This document shows positions 45,322 through 55,252 of a stretch of 64,000 nt of DNA, one piece after another. The notes under the pieces are model-generated. The model did no database searches and was not told the origin of the DNA. It saw only the letters and a program-made list of their open reading frames with translations. A program made the position numbers and the translations under genes. Each line of letters opens with the position of its first letter. Within the stretch, counting starts at the first letter, position 1. The stretch is from positions 41,140,728-41,204,727 of the forward strand of contig OX031069.1 of assembly GCA_943736015.1 (NCBI GenBank). Direction: 5' to 3'. Source of the DNA: Tridacna crocea. Its lineage: Eukaryota > Mollusca > Bivalvia > Cardiida > Cardiidae.

Positions 45322-46490
45322 GATCACAATAGAAAACGGGGGAACCCGTACAACGTCCAGTGGCAGTCTCAAAATGGTTTGAACCGATAAGGCTAGGCTA
45401 GTCTGAGTGCGCATGGCCTTTTATATAGTTAAATATTTGCTTCTAAAACTGTGTCATCGCTTAACGTAAATAATCCCCTCGTGTCAATAAGATCATTTCG
45501 GCACCAGAAAAAATATATAGACTATATATCCGATAACCAAAAAAATTCAATGCACTAACTCCCCTGAAACTGACATTATTTTTGAAATACTATGAAAAAA
45601 GAACTTTTCCTTTCTCACGAAATATTCTATTTAAGATGAAAGCGAAAGTTTTCTTTCATTCAAACGGATATGTCACTTGCAGAAGTTGGGAGCTTGCCTA
45701 AAAGTATCTTGTATAATAATGTTTAAAATACCGGCCTGTTGAACGTAATTAACATTCACATTTGAGAGAACTTAATGTGAAAAACTATCCGTATTCATGC
45801 AACACTTTATGCTCCCTGAATTAATATCTTATTTCGGCAGATACCAGGTGAATCTTCTCTCGAACAACCTCTCTTATTTTTCGATGTAATGTAACCATCT
45901 GAGAGTCGAGTGCATATTTTTGTGTTGTCTTCGAGACATAAGATGCAATTGCCTTATTACATGGCAAATAATACCCGAAGTGTGATTTGTTATGCCGTGT
46001 AATAAGCCACTAAAACCTTATAAATTATACTATCTGTTTACTTTAATTATTTTTTCGAAATTGATAACAAAAAAAAAACACGTAAAAATACGACAGTAAA
46101 CATGGGTTAACTTCCATTGCAGATGCTTTGTGGTGTGGGCAAGAATACACAATTTTTTTTAGCTTTGTACCAGTTTTTTTCGTAGAAGACAGCCATTTTA
46201 TTGACTTCAAAATCGTTACTTTCAATGATTTATCAAACAAAATTCAAAATTTCTGACTATGAAAATTCCAATGAACTATCCTTGTTTTAGCATTAATTTT
46301 AACATAAGTTGTTATATCTGCATTGCTTAAGAAAGCATGAAATTGTTAATTATCAGCTCTGGGTAAAAATATAAATAAATTCGATTTCCTAACAGACTCT
46401 TCTTTGGGCTTGCCACACCCACTTTGAACCAGCACATACCCTACAAACCTTTACCTATTGATTCAATATTGCATAATATTACAGCCAACA
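45322..46490. other. No recognisable feature
   Basis: AT-rich DNA between two decayed elements; a gag region might have been expected here but I cannot see one. Confidence 0.4.
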
Positions 46491-46499
46491 ACACGTATA

Positions 46500-47750
46500 A
46501 GTGTCAGTGTACAAAATTTAAAGAAAATCAGTAATAGCCATGGAAATGGCCTTATGGACAACCTTCCTGTTGTAAATCCTTGTATTTTAGTTTGGGGATC
46601 GGCAAATATTTATGGTACAAATTTGAAAGCTGCAAGCCATTTAGAGACCTTGCAGTGCATTCCCTTTTGCTACTTCTAACAAAGGAAGTGTCCAGACCAT
46701 TCCACTCACTCAATACTCTTGTTATTCTTATACACATACGAGGCAATGACACAATTTCCCCTTTTCCCTATTATTTCATGCCACATATAACAACATGCAG
46801 TTTTCGAAACCAAATCAAACGCTGTGAAATTTTATGTTGTGTACTTTCACCAACATAAAATACCAATATTTGTTTTGGTATTTAGTAAAACTTTTTGCAA
46901 GTCAAAAGTGAAGACTCTTATATCATTATTTGAATCCAGAGCTCTCAACTTATCATCATTCTTTTAATCCGTTGCCTCTTGCTTCTTTTTTTCGTGAATA
47001 TCATATTCTGATTGTTTACATTTTTGTAATTCTATATGTAACGATTTAAATGTTTTACAAAAACTACACTGATCTTTTTTCGGTTTATGGAAACCTAATT
47101 TGAAGTCTTCGTTGAAACTTTTATGATAGATCCAATTTTTTTTAGGTATTATATTGTTTTAAGTGCATTTGTCACAGTCCTCTCTATACATTTTTCTTAT
47201 TGATATTTTGGGGCAGGTTTATTCTCTTTGGGGACGATCTACAGTAATGGGAGTCTACTGCCGGATAGCTTCCTGTTTTGCTTGCTTTGAAATGTTAGCG
47301 TGTGTGGATTTGACTCTTCCATCTGCACAACCTTTAGCCAATTGTACAATATAAGGTACTGTTTTCTCCTTTATAGCTAAGACCTTTAAAAAAAAAGGTC
47401 TTGCATACTTGGATAGAATCATTAGCCATCGGCAGGAAATATTCAAGAGTGTTTTTCCTCCTCGAACTGTTGGTCTTTCTCTTTTTCTCCATCAAATTCA
47501 CATAACGCTGGAGAAAAGCTCTTTTTCCTTCATAACTTAGATTCCAGTAATTATGCAATTTGTCTTCTATAATTTCCGTGTTGAGTTTTGTGCAACTGAA
47601 TTTGCTATTGCATGCAGAAATTTGTGATACTCGCCTAGGTACTGCTTTCCCACTTGTACTTATGCAGTCCTTTCCTCCTTCTCCTTCTCTTCTACGCTTA
47701 CGTATTGTTTACTTCCATTGTTCAACATTCTTTTTTCTCTCTCTGGATTG
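46500..47750 (-). pseudogene. Decayed transposase-like gene, uncharacterised family
   Basis: Minus strand pieces, N to C: RKKNVEQWK*TIRKRRREGE, STSGKAVPRRV, CNSKFSC, LHNYWNLSYEGKRAFLQRYV, RRKNTLEYFLPM, IQVCKTFFFKGLSYKGE, GCADGRVKSTHA, ISIRKMYREDCDKC, KNWIYHKSFNEDFKLGFHKP, KDQCSFCKTF, DIRVFTFDLQKVL, CYMWHEIIGKRGNCVIASYV, LYHKYLPIPKLKYKDLQ. I remember this ordered set (RKR..G..Y.S..GK.VP; IQVCK.FF; FNEDF.L.F..PK.D.C..C; FDLQK; IP..HH.FY) from a widespread, uncharacterised metazoan protein family that behaves like a transposase. The part normally carrying the later catalytic block is deleted. Many stops and shifts. Confidence 0.7.
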
Positions 47751-48199
47751 ATGTGTTATTTCAACAGTTTCTGTCGGTTCAGTTCTGGTTACAGGAGTAT
47801 AATTTTATGCTACTGTCAATCCCCCCCTTTGCACATTGTCAGATGCAATACCATTGTCATTTGAGTGTTGGTTTGTGAATAGCATTAGGATATCCACGAG
47901 CCCCCTTATGATTTTTACAATAAGTGGATTTGAGACTAGATGAATTATTGTACTTGGTTAAATCATTGCCTAGAATTCAGCCAATGGGAAACCCGTACTT
48001 CAGTAAATCTAAAACATGTAGATTACTGTAACCGTGACGAATTTTTGTGTAGGTTTAACCAGTGACAATGCCTAGCAATAATTAGAGTGGCTGTAAAAAA
48101 CGTTGTTACAAAATAAAATAATCGAATTAAAAAGAATTTGGTAAGAAATGTCAGCCGCATAATTAATCTTTTCAAGCTTCTGCTTATTAATATAAAAAA

Positions 48200-48592
48200 G
48201 TCATAAAGTGAAATGAGGACAAACAGAAAAACTTTCTGGATGACTCCTCTCTTTTTTTCTCCTTTTTACCTTCGCTTGGCTTGTTTTCATCCACTGCACT
48301 TGTAGATCGGCGAAGATCTTTTTCGGTTCCTCCAATTTCTTCTCACAACCGCCTAAGCTCTCGTTCTTGCCGTAGTTTCTGTAAAGGTTCTCCGAGTTCG
48401 TCCCGTTCCTTCTCGCAGATTTTACGAAAGTGGACTTCACTGGTTCCGCGCTGGATAATTCTGGTTACGGCAATTGAACAGTTGATTTAACGGTGATACC
48501 GGTGAAAGAAAAAAAAAGATTCTCCAAACTCGTCTTCATACAGTTTTTTCAAAGTCTTTAATCGGACGATCACGTGTAGATCTTGCGGTCAT
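48200..48592 (-). pseudogene. Charged coiled-coil coding relic, gag-like
   Basis: A Met at about 48590 opens MTARSTRDRPIKDFEKT. After a shift: KKLYEDEFGE; then TSEVHFRKICEKERDELGEP, LQKLRQERELRRL, a stop, and EKDLRRSTSAVDENKPSEGK. This highly charged, helix-forming profile with an RSTR.RPIKD start resembles the amino end of some invertebrate gypsy gag proteins. That link is tentative; it is in the same orientation as the pol remnant 3 kb away. Confidence 0.35.
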
Positions 48593-49280
48593 GTCACACG
48601 TAAATTAATGTTGTAATATAGCGCGTAAAAGTCCATAAAAGTTTTTACTATGTATCATCAGGCGCTAAATTGATCCGTTTGCTGATCAATCAAGTGGAAC
48701 AATTAACTGTCCATACTTATTAGCTGCAAGATCGAACAGAACCTGTTAGAATGAAGATATCTTCTTTTCTTTGCCACAGTTGTTCAATCTTTATTCAACA
48801 CCATTCATAAAGTCGGGAGTGAGACACTTAAACCCCTGACCATTTAGACCCCTTTAAATTTCAGATTTTGGGTGACATCTAGACCCCTTTGAGACACTTG
48901 GACCCCTTTGTCTTGGAGACACTTGGACCCCTATTTATATTTATGAACCTAATTTTTCAGTTATTCAGCATCATGCTGTTTGACTGTTTTATCATTTTTA
49001 GAATGGTTTTCCATTTAGTTTTTCATTTAGCCAAGTAATCAGGTGTAATTTTGAATATTTTCAATTCACACCTCTTCCACCAGTTAATGACTGAATAGCT
49101 GTGATTTTTACAATAGATGAGTGGAATATTTTCCACATTTCAGTACTTTACTTTAATCTTTTTCTTGTTGCAAGTTATAACTTTGACAGTACTGTACAAC
49201 TTACAAATCTAAAATTTGAAAACTTTTGTACAATATTAAAATCTTTTCTATTTCTTTATTTATGACTGAAAAGTTCTCCT

Positions 49281-49511
49281 TATACCCTTTAATTACGAAA
49301 TCCGGACTGAAAAAGATCCTAAGGGTGAGGGCTTTAGAAAACGTGAGAAAAGGAGAAAATGCTTGCAGCCAGCATTGTCTCCTTTTCCCACAAAGTTTTC
49401 AACCTTTTTAGAGGCATGTATATTGTATCAATTTAACAACATTAAACTTATTGTCTGCAAAGGCTTTCAATGTGGACCATTCCAAAATTTTATGGTGTTG
49501 TAAAGGATTAA
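49281..49511. mobile_element. Family A MITE, diverged
   Basis: TACCCTTTAATTACGAAATC start; core GAGAAAAGGAGAAAATGCTT with GCAGCC at the tip; right arm AAAGGCTTTCAATGTGGACC; ends GTAAAGGATTAA. Confidence 0.65.
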
Positions 49512-50026
49512 TGTAAACTGATGGATTTATTTATGATGACTGAAGGATTGAAAAGAGGTGTAGATAGAAAGAAAGAACGGTGTACAGATAAATACTAAGG
49601 GCAAAAATTCAAATGATGCAAAAGGGACATCCTTGTATATTAATTTATAGTCCTTATCTTATCTATCCCCAGTCAAAGGTGTTAATTGGATCATGACACA
49701 TACTTTCAGCAATCCCTTAACTCTTCACCAGACAATAAAACTTTCGACTTTGTTAAATCCAAAGAATTGACAAATAAGAAGTAAAGTATGGCTTATATTT
49801 GTTGGTTCTATCTTTTGAAGACTGAAAACACAGTGGGAAAGGATGAATTTTATTGATACATGTATATGGTGGTCACTGATCGTGTTGAACAGATTGAGTC
49901 TGTCAATAATTAATTGAAGCTTTATAAAATTTCTCATTCCCCTTTGCAATGAAACTGCATATTGTAAATTTTTGTTTATATCCATTCTTGGTCACTTTCT
50001 GCCTCAATCTATAGTAATAAAGCTCA

Positions 50027-50253
50027 TTAACTCTATACCAAACAGCAAAATTTTAGACTGGTCCAAATTGAAAGCATTTGCTGAGGTCAAAATAAAAGTG
50101 ACTGAAAATTTGAATTTTGTATCCAAGAGGAGAGAAAACATTGTCTGAAAAGAAGAAAATGCTGGTTACCAGTATTTTCTCCTTTTCCCACAATGTTTTC
50201 AAAGGACTTCTTTCTCAGGGTCATCAAAAGTCGGCACTGTGTGGTAAAGAGTT
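50027..50253. mobile_element. Family A MITE
   Basis: TTAACTCTATACCAAACAGC, AATTGAAAGCATTTGCTGAG, core with one arm changed to TCTGAAAAGAAG, ends GTGTGGTAAAGAGTT. Confidence 0.7.
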
Positions 50254-50794
50254 CATACAAATTTATAAAGGTAATTAATCTATGCACTAAAGTCATATAT
50301 TTACTTCTACTTAGCAGACTAAAAGTTTGTTACCCATATTCTAGTAAAAATACAAAATGTTATGTAGAATTTTGAAGAAAAAAAAAAAAGAAAGCAATTA
50401 ACATTCTATGAAAAAGAACTAACTATTGTAAAAAAGAATCTGAAAAAAGACATGCATGTTTAAATTTTCTGTCGACTGTTAGTAATTCAAAATCATTTCA
50501 TCAGCTACTGTATTTCTGTATCAATATATGGTCTCAAATGTCAAAATACTTATTTTATGTTTCAAGACAAGATTTACAAGTAATACAATCCATAAACATA
50601 GTAAATTAATATGTAAATTTTCTTTTTGAAAATAGGGGTCTAAGTGTCTCACTAAAATAGGGGTCTATGTGTCCCAGGGGTCTAATTGTCACCCAAATTT
50701 TAAGGGGTCTAAATGGTCAGGGGTCTACGTGTCTGACATCCGATAAATTCTGTGTCACAAATCTGTTTTTCTCAGTAATTTAAGTCCTTTGATT

Positions 50795-51001
50795 TGTTAC
50801 GGGAGACCACTCCTTCCTGCATGGCATACTCCCGATTTAAATACAATACCTGGGCTACTGCGTCAGAGAGATATCTCTTTGGCTCAGTGGTTAGGGTATT
50901 GGCTTTGCGTCCGGGAGTTCGGAGTTCGAATCCCGCTCCGATCCTTATTTCTGCCATGCATTTATTCATTTCTTTCTTTGTTACAGACTTCGTTCGTAAG
51001 A
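50795..51001 (+). repeat. LTR 1 with tRNA-like module
   Basis: TGTTACGGGAG start, CGTTCGTAAGA end. A box TGGCTCAGTGG at 50880-50890 and B-box-like AGTTCGAATCC at 50923-50933, 32 nt apart as in a tRNA gene. The 5' boundary coincides with the GATT duplication. Confidence 0.8.
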
Positions 51002-51117
51002 TGGGGGCTCGTCCGGGATTGGCCATTGAGCCATAAATCCCATTTGTTGTCCGAAATCGGACTTCCTGCCTAATAAGGCTTTGAGTCATCAATAAATGAT
51101 GACTTTAAGAGGGGGTG
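51002..51117 (+). other. TRIM interior 1: PBS, hairpin chain, PPT
   Basis: PBS 51002-51019. Then TGGC/GCCA, GTCCGA/TCGGAC, GCCT/AGGC and GTCATCA/TGATGAC stem-loops follow in succession. The polypurine tract is at about 51107-51115. The last loop contains AATAAA. Confidence 0.75.
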
Positions 51118-51323
51118 TGTTACGGGAGACCACTCCTTCCTGCATGGCATACTCCCGATTTAAATACAATACCTGGCTACTGCGTCAGGGAGATATCTCT
51201 TTGGCTCAGAGGTTAGGGTATTGGCTTTGCGTCCGGGAGTTCGGAGTTCGAATCCCGCTCCGATCCTTATTTCTGCCATGCATTTATTCATTTGTTTCTT
51301 TGTTACGGACTTCGTTCGTAAGA
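51118..51323 (+). repeat. LTR 2
   Basis: 206 bp; A-box position TGGCTCAGAGG (51202-51212) carries one change, B box 51245-51255. PBS follows at 51324-51341. Confidence 0.8.
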
Positions 51324-51439
51324 TGGGGGCTCGTCCGGGATTGGCCATTGAGCCATTAATCCCATTTGTTGTCCAAATTCGGACTTCCTGCCTAATAAGG
51401 CTTTGAGTCATCAATAAATGATGACTTTAAGAGGGGGTG

Positions 51440-51647
51440 TGTTACGGGAGACCACTCCTTCCTGCATGGCATATACTCCCGATTTAAATACAATACCTGG
51501 CTACTGCGTCAGAGAGATATCTCTTTGGCTCAGTGGTAAGGGTATTGGCTTTGCGTCCGGGAGTTTGGAGTTCGAATCCCGCTCCGATCCTTATTTCTGC
51601 CATGCATTTATTCATTTCTTTCTTTGTTACGGACTTCGTTCGTAAGA
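51440..51647 (+). repeat. LTR 3
   Basis: 208 bp with a small insertion (GCATATACTCC) and loss of one T after the A box (51526-51536). PBS follows at 51648-51665. Confidence 0.8.
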
Positions 51648-51763
51648 TGGGGGCTCGTCCGGGATTGGCCATTGAGCCATTAATCCCATTTGTTGTCCAA
51701 AATCGGACTTCCTGCCTAATAAGGCTTTGAGTCATCAATAAATGATGACTTTAAGAGGGGGTG

Positions 51764-51969
51764 TGTTACGGGAGACCACTCCTTCCTGCATGGCATACTC
51801 CCGATTTAAATACAATACCTGGCTACTGCGTCAGAGAGATATCTCTTTGGCTCAGTGGTTAGGGTATTGGCTTTGCGTCCGGGAGTTCGGAGTTCGAATC
51901 CCGCTCCGATCCTTATTTCTGCCATGCATTTATTCATTTCTTTCTTTGTTACGGACTTCGTTCGTAAGA
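51764..51969 (+). repeat. LTR 4, terminal
   Basis: 206 bp ending CGTTCGTAAGA directly before GATT. No PBS follows, which fixes the LTR 3' boundary. A box 51848-51858, B box 51891-51901. Confidence 0.85.
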
Positions 51970-51973
51970 GATT

Positions 51974-52680
51974 TCCCAATTCCAATCTCGTAGTTGCCGA
52001 TGTATTTCTGTAACCTTTTGACTTCTTTAGGGAGCATATAGTACATGTAGTCTGATCTTGGTTAAAAAAAAAAAATGGGATGCATTCCAGCAAGAGTTTA
52101 CTTTGGAATATAACACTTGGTTGAAAAGTTTCATTTCATGTAAGAGATAATGTTCAAGGGATATTATGTTACTGTTGTTAGCCACTGTGTGATAACTAAA
52201 TATCAAAATACATGTACCCACTTACTTTAACTTCGAGAATATTTATGCAGAAGAAAAAAAGACACTACCAAAAATAACTAGAACACATATACTACTTGTT
52301 TAAGAAAAAGTATCTCCAAAATAAACAGCTACATGAGATAGTTTCTTCTTCATCGTGCATACCTACATAACATGACTTGATATCCATTTCAGATTGTTTT
52401 TCTCATCTTTACTTTTATCAAACAATAGCCCAGTTAACATAGTAACGATCGGAAGAATTCTGCAAATCAATCTATTCTATCCAAGAAAAGGCCCGTAGGG
52501 AGACCTGCCTCTTTGGCCAGAAGGACAGTGTATCTTCATTGGCGGAAGAGTTAACTAATAAACGATAGTCCCTCTACATCTTTCAGCGCAAAGTGTTTAA
52601 AGTAAGCCTCTTTTTGAACCCTGAAAATACTCTCCATTGAATCTAAGAACTATAGTATTTCACAGGTCTGCCTTAAAAAA
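51974..52680. other. No recognisable feature
   Basis: AT-rich flank; a degenerate ATGTAGTCTGATCTTGGTTA near 52045 may be a family B crumb. Confidence 0.4.
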
Positions 52681-52683
52681 TGG

Positions 52684-52746
52684 GCGGTATAGATCAAAGA
52701 TCAGACTGCACGTTCTGTGCAGTCTGATCTTGATCGATGCCGTCCG
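52684..52746. mobile_element. Family B palindrome, near perfect
   Basis: GGCGGTATAGATCAAAGATC to GATCGATGCCGTCCG, centre ACGTTCTGT. Confidence 0.7.
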
Positions 52747-53174
52747 CTAGCTAGAGTTTTTTATTTTCGCCTGAAGCCTTTAAGGCATTTTATGTTGACC
52801 TAGCGATAGGAAATGCAAACTCAAGTACATCTGACCTAAAGCAGTGTCCGATTTCTATTCCTATGATTGATATCAACGCTCGATATTGATATTGCCTTCA
52901 CTCAAAATCTTTATATTCGTTTATCAGAAAACTTATTGCATTTAGAGCGCTTATCAGCAAAATATTACCTTGCAATATGCAGGATTTGACTTGAACTCGC
53001 AGCGCCAGGATCAATGGTTAATTTGAAGTTAGAAGTAAACATTTTTAAAATTTATATTACAATATAAGTTCTGAGGAGAATATACTAATTTGTGTACATA
53101 CAGTGAAACATATATGTGTCCTTTTTCGTCCACATAATCAACGAGTAAACAAAGAGAAGAATAGATTCGAAATG

Positions 53175-53332
53175 TCATGTAGTCACGTGTTTGGTCCACT
53201 CAGGGACAGTTTGACCTTTTTGAGCGGGCATTGATATGTAAACGACCGCCGCGTCCTTGATCTTTTCTTCAGAAAATTCCGGCCCTGAGTCACCACTTGT
53301 CTGGGCTTTTTGACAAACGAGCGAAAACTGAC
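53175..53332 (-). CDS. Candidate terminal exon, cytoplasmic-tail-like
   Basis: On the minus strand a good acceptor (TTCTATTTTCTATCCATTGTCAG) precedes 158 bp that is more GC-rich than its surroundings and open to TGA at 53175. It reads QFSLVCQKAQTSGDSGPEFS, EEKIKDAAVVYISMPAQKGQ, TVPEWTKHVTT. The hydrophilic composition and the YISM (YxxM) motif would suit the end of a receptor cytoplasmic tail. The frame also continues upstream for 34 codons, so the acceptor is not proven. The family is not recognised and no other exon of the gene was found. Confidence 0.4.
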
Positions 53333-53486
53333 CTGACAATGGATAGAAAATAGAAACGCTTTCCAGTGTAATAATAAATAACTGTATGCGGAATAGAATC
53401 TCCGTCCAGAATTTCCTATACTCTTGGACTGTCATACGTGACCACTGATTGAATTAGGATACAGTAGACCCAAACCAGTCTATAGA

Positions 53487-53945
53487 AGTTGGCTTCTTTA
53501 AAAAAGAAGCCAGGAGAGGGTCAGCATCATCGTTTCCAAACAGTTTATTTGCTGTTTATTTCAATACATTTTGATACATGTAAACAAACAAGTAAAAAAG
53601 CCGCCGCGTAGAAACCTCATAATTATGCTTTACATGACGGTCATTTGGCCTTCTTGTCGCGTTTTCAAGTCGCATGATCTTGTCCGCAGCCTGCTTGGTC
53701 ATTTGCAGCCATGGCAAATCAACGTCACCAATAATTTTCTGAAATTTGTCGTATAAAAATAAACCAGTCTATTTCCCGTTTCGGTTTTTGATTTCGCTTT
53801 ATTTATAAAACCATGACGAAACAGACTGTGTATCAGAGCAATTTCGCAAGAAAAATGGATTTAGACAACAAATTCTGTGGCAGTCTGCCTTTTAAACTCA
53901 ACACTATTGGAGAGGTCTGATAACCTCTCTAGTAAATGAAACATG
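53487..53945 (+). mobile_element. Family R long repeat, second copy
   Basis: Begins GGCTTCTTTAAAAAAGAAGC and ends near GAGGTCTGATAACCTCTC. It contains CTTTATTTATAAAACCATGA. No gypsy pol is attached, so if R is an LTR this would be a solo copy. Confidence 0.5.
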
Positions 53946-54170
53946 CTCTGTAAAAAAAAAGGAGTTAAATGCATCTGCGAAAAGTATCGATTCAGGTGAG
54001 CTTGCGCACCGAAACTTTTCGCTATTAGTCATTTTTCTGTATGTGAAAGGACAGGACTACCTCATGATAAGTCGGTTGTAGGAAGAAATTGGATATTAAT
54101 GGATCCATAATGATGTGATGGCTTGCTTCCATGGATCACGGAGATGCATTAAGCTGCCTTTTGCATGGCT

Positions 54171-54933
54171 TTAAAGCTGGGTATTCAGGTTTTTCTCATC
54201 GCACCAAATTAAGAAAATATATATCACTGAAATTTATAGTATATGAAAAAAAAAATACAAATCATCAGTAATCAAGAATAATAACATTTAAAAATAAATT
54301 GGATAGAGTATTCCCTTAAAAGGCTACGTAGCCTCTTAAGCTATTTTTAGATTTCGCGCCAAAAATAAAAAAAGCATTGTGGGAATGTTAAGTGACTGGC
54401 ACGTGACTAATGAAATTCCATAACATAACAGAAATGTAATTATTTTCTATAATGTCTTTTTCGTACCCTAAATTTGAAGCTTATTCTTTGTATTTCCGGT
54501 ATGTAAGTGAGCAAGTTGTTCATGTAAAAATAGACCGTGTTTCCCGTCGGTGTCGACCTTGGCTGTAGTAAATCTCTAATTTATCTTCTCTTGTTGTCGG
54601 ATAGATTTCGACTAAGTACTGGGGTTTTGCTAATGAAACTTTTAAGGCTTTGGGAGAAAAGAATTATTTTTTTTTGTATTTTTATTGTCACGGGAGACCA
54701 CTCCTTCAAGCAAGACTTTGTCCCGATTTAAATACAATACCTAACTACTGCGTTGGGAAGGTATCTCTTTGGCTCAGTGGTTAAGGTATTGGCCTTTCGT
54801 CCGGGAGTTCCGGGGTTCGAATCCCGCCCGGTCCCTTATTTCTGCCATGCATTTATTCATTTGTTTCTTTCTTACAGACTTTGTTCGAAAGATTGTAAAT
54901 TTTTTGTCCCAAAATATGAAGGACCACCTTTAA
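54171..54933. mobile_element. Family E element interrupted by an LTR
   Basis: TTAAAGCTGGGTATTCAGG to GGACCACCTTTAA. Without the 207-bp LTR at 54686-54892 it is about 556 bp, matching the intact copies (547-548 bp). Confidence 0.8.
54686..54892 (+). mobile_element. Solo TRIM LTR nested in family E
   Basis: TGTCACGGGAGACCACTCC to TTGTTCGAAAGA, with perfect A box TGGCTCAGTGG (54770-54780) and perfect B box GGTTCGAATCC (54814-54824). No PBS or polypurine tract beside it, hence a solo LTR. A clean target duplication could not be assigned in the T-rich flank. Confidence 0.85.
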
Positions 54934-54951
54934 CGCACTTGCATTCTAATC

Positions 54952-55209
54952 CATCCTCGGATACCCCGGGGTCTCCCTACTTGCTACGCTACATCGACCC
55001 CTGGGCGATTAATTGAATTTCCCTCGCTTTACCGCTGGCTGAATGCTGGCTTTTCATTGGTTCCATCATCATTTTGTGATGGGCGAGTGGACTGTACGCT
55101 ATGACGTTTCGTATCGATTTTTGGTGGCTGATTCAAAGTTTTATTAGTCAATTGTCCCAGGGGTCGATGTAGCGTAGCAAATAGGGAGACCCCGGGGTAT
55201 CCGAGGATG
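54952..55209. mobile_element. Family M MITE, ~60-bp terminal inverted repeats
   Basis: CATCCTCGGATACCCCGGGG with TCTCCCTACTTGCTACGCTA and CATCGACCCCTGGG, mirrored at 55148-55209. CTAATC lies on both sides, adjacent on the left and three bases out on the right. The centre (about 130 bp) has no frame. Confidence 0.8.
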
Positions 55210-55252
55210 ACTCTAATCATTGATGTAGTGTAAATGTTTACTACTTCAGTCG

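Larger units (their letters stand above)
48819..50737. mobile_element. 1.9-kb element with GACCCCT-repeat termini
   Basis: The left terminus (48819-48935) and the inverted right terminus (50630-50737) both consist of repeated words such as GACACTTGGACCCCT, GACCATTTAGACCCCT and TTGGGTGACA in the same order. The roughly 1.7-kb interior is AT-rich, holds two family A MITEs and no coding frame. Long structured inverted ends around a non-coding centre indicate a non-autonomous DNA element of unknown superfamily. Confidence 0.65.
50791..51973 (+). mobile_element. Tandem TRIM-like LTR retrotransposon array
   Basis: Four LTRs of 206-208 bp alternate with three interiors of about 116 bp, flanked by GATT at 50791-50794 and 51970-51973. 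Each interior starts immediately after an LTR with TGGGGGCTCGTCCGGGAT, complementary to the 3' end of tRNA-Pro including CCA, and ends in AAGAGGGGG-TG, a polypurine tract, directly before the next TGTTACG. A single two-LTR unit would be about 529 bp, the size class of terminal-repeat retrotransposons in miniature. No protein is encoded. The array could come from LTR-LTR recombination or template switching during replication; both are inference. Confidence 0.85.

Noticed and set aside
50880..50950. Functional tRNA gene
   Set aside because: A and B boxes are present, but acceptor and anticodon stems do not pair properly and the module sits inside an LTR repeated nine times.
50772..52093. Repeated 80-106-codon frames on both strands of the LTR array
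   Set aside because: They are identical only because the 323-bp unit is repeated; the sequence is explained by LTR, PBS and PPT signals.
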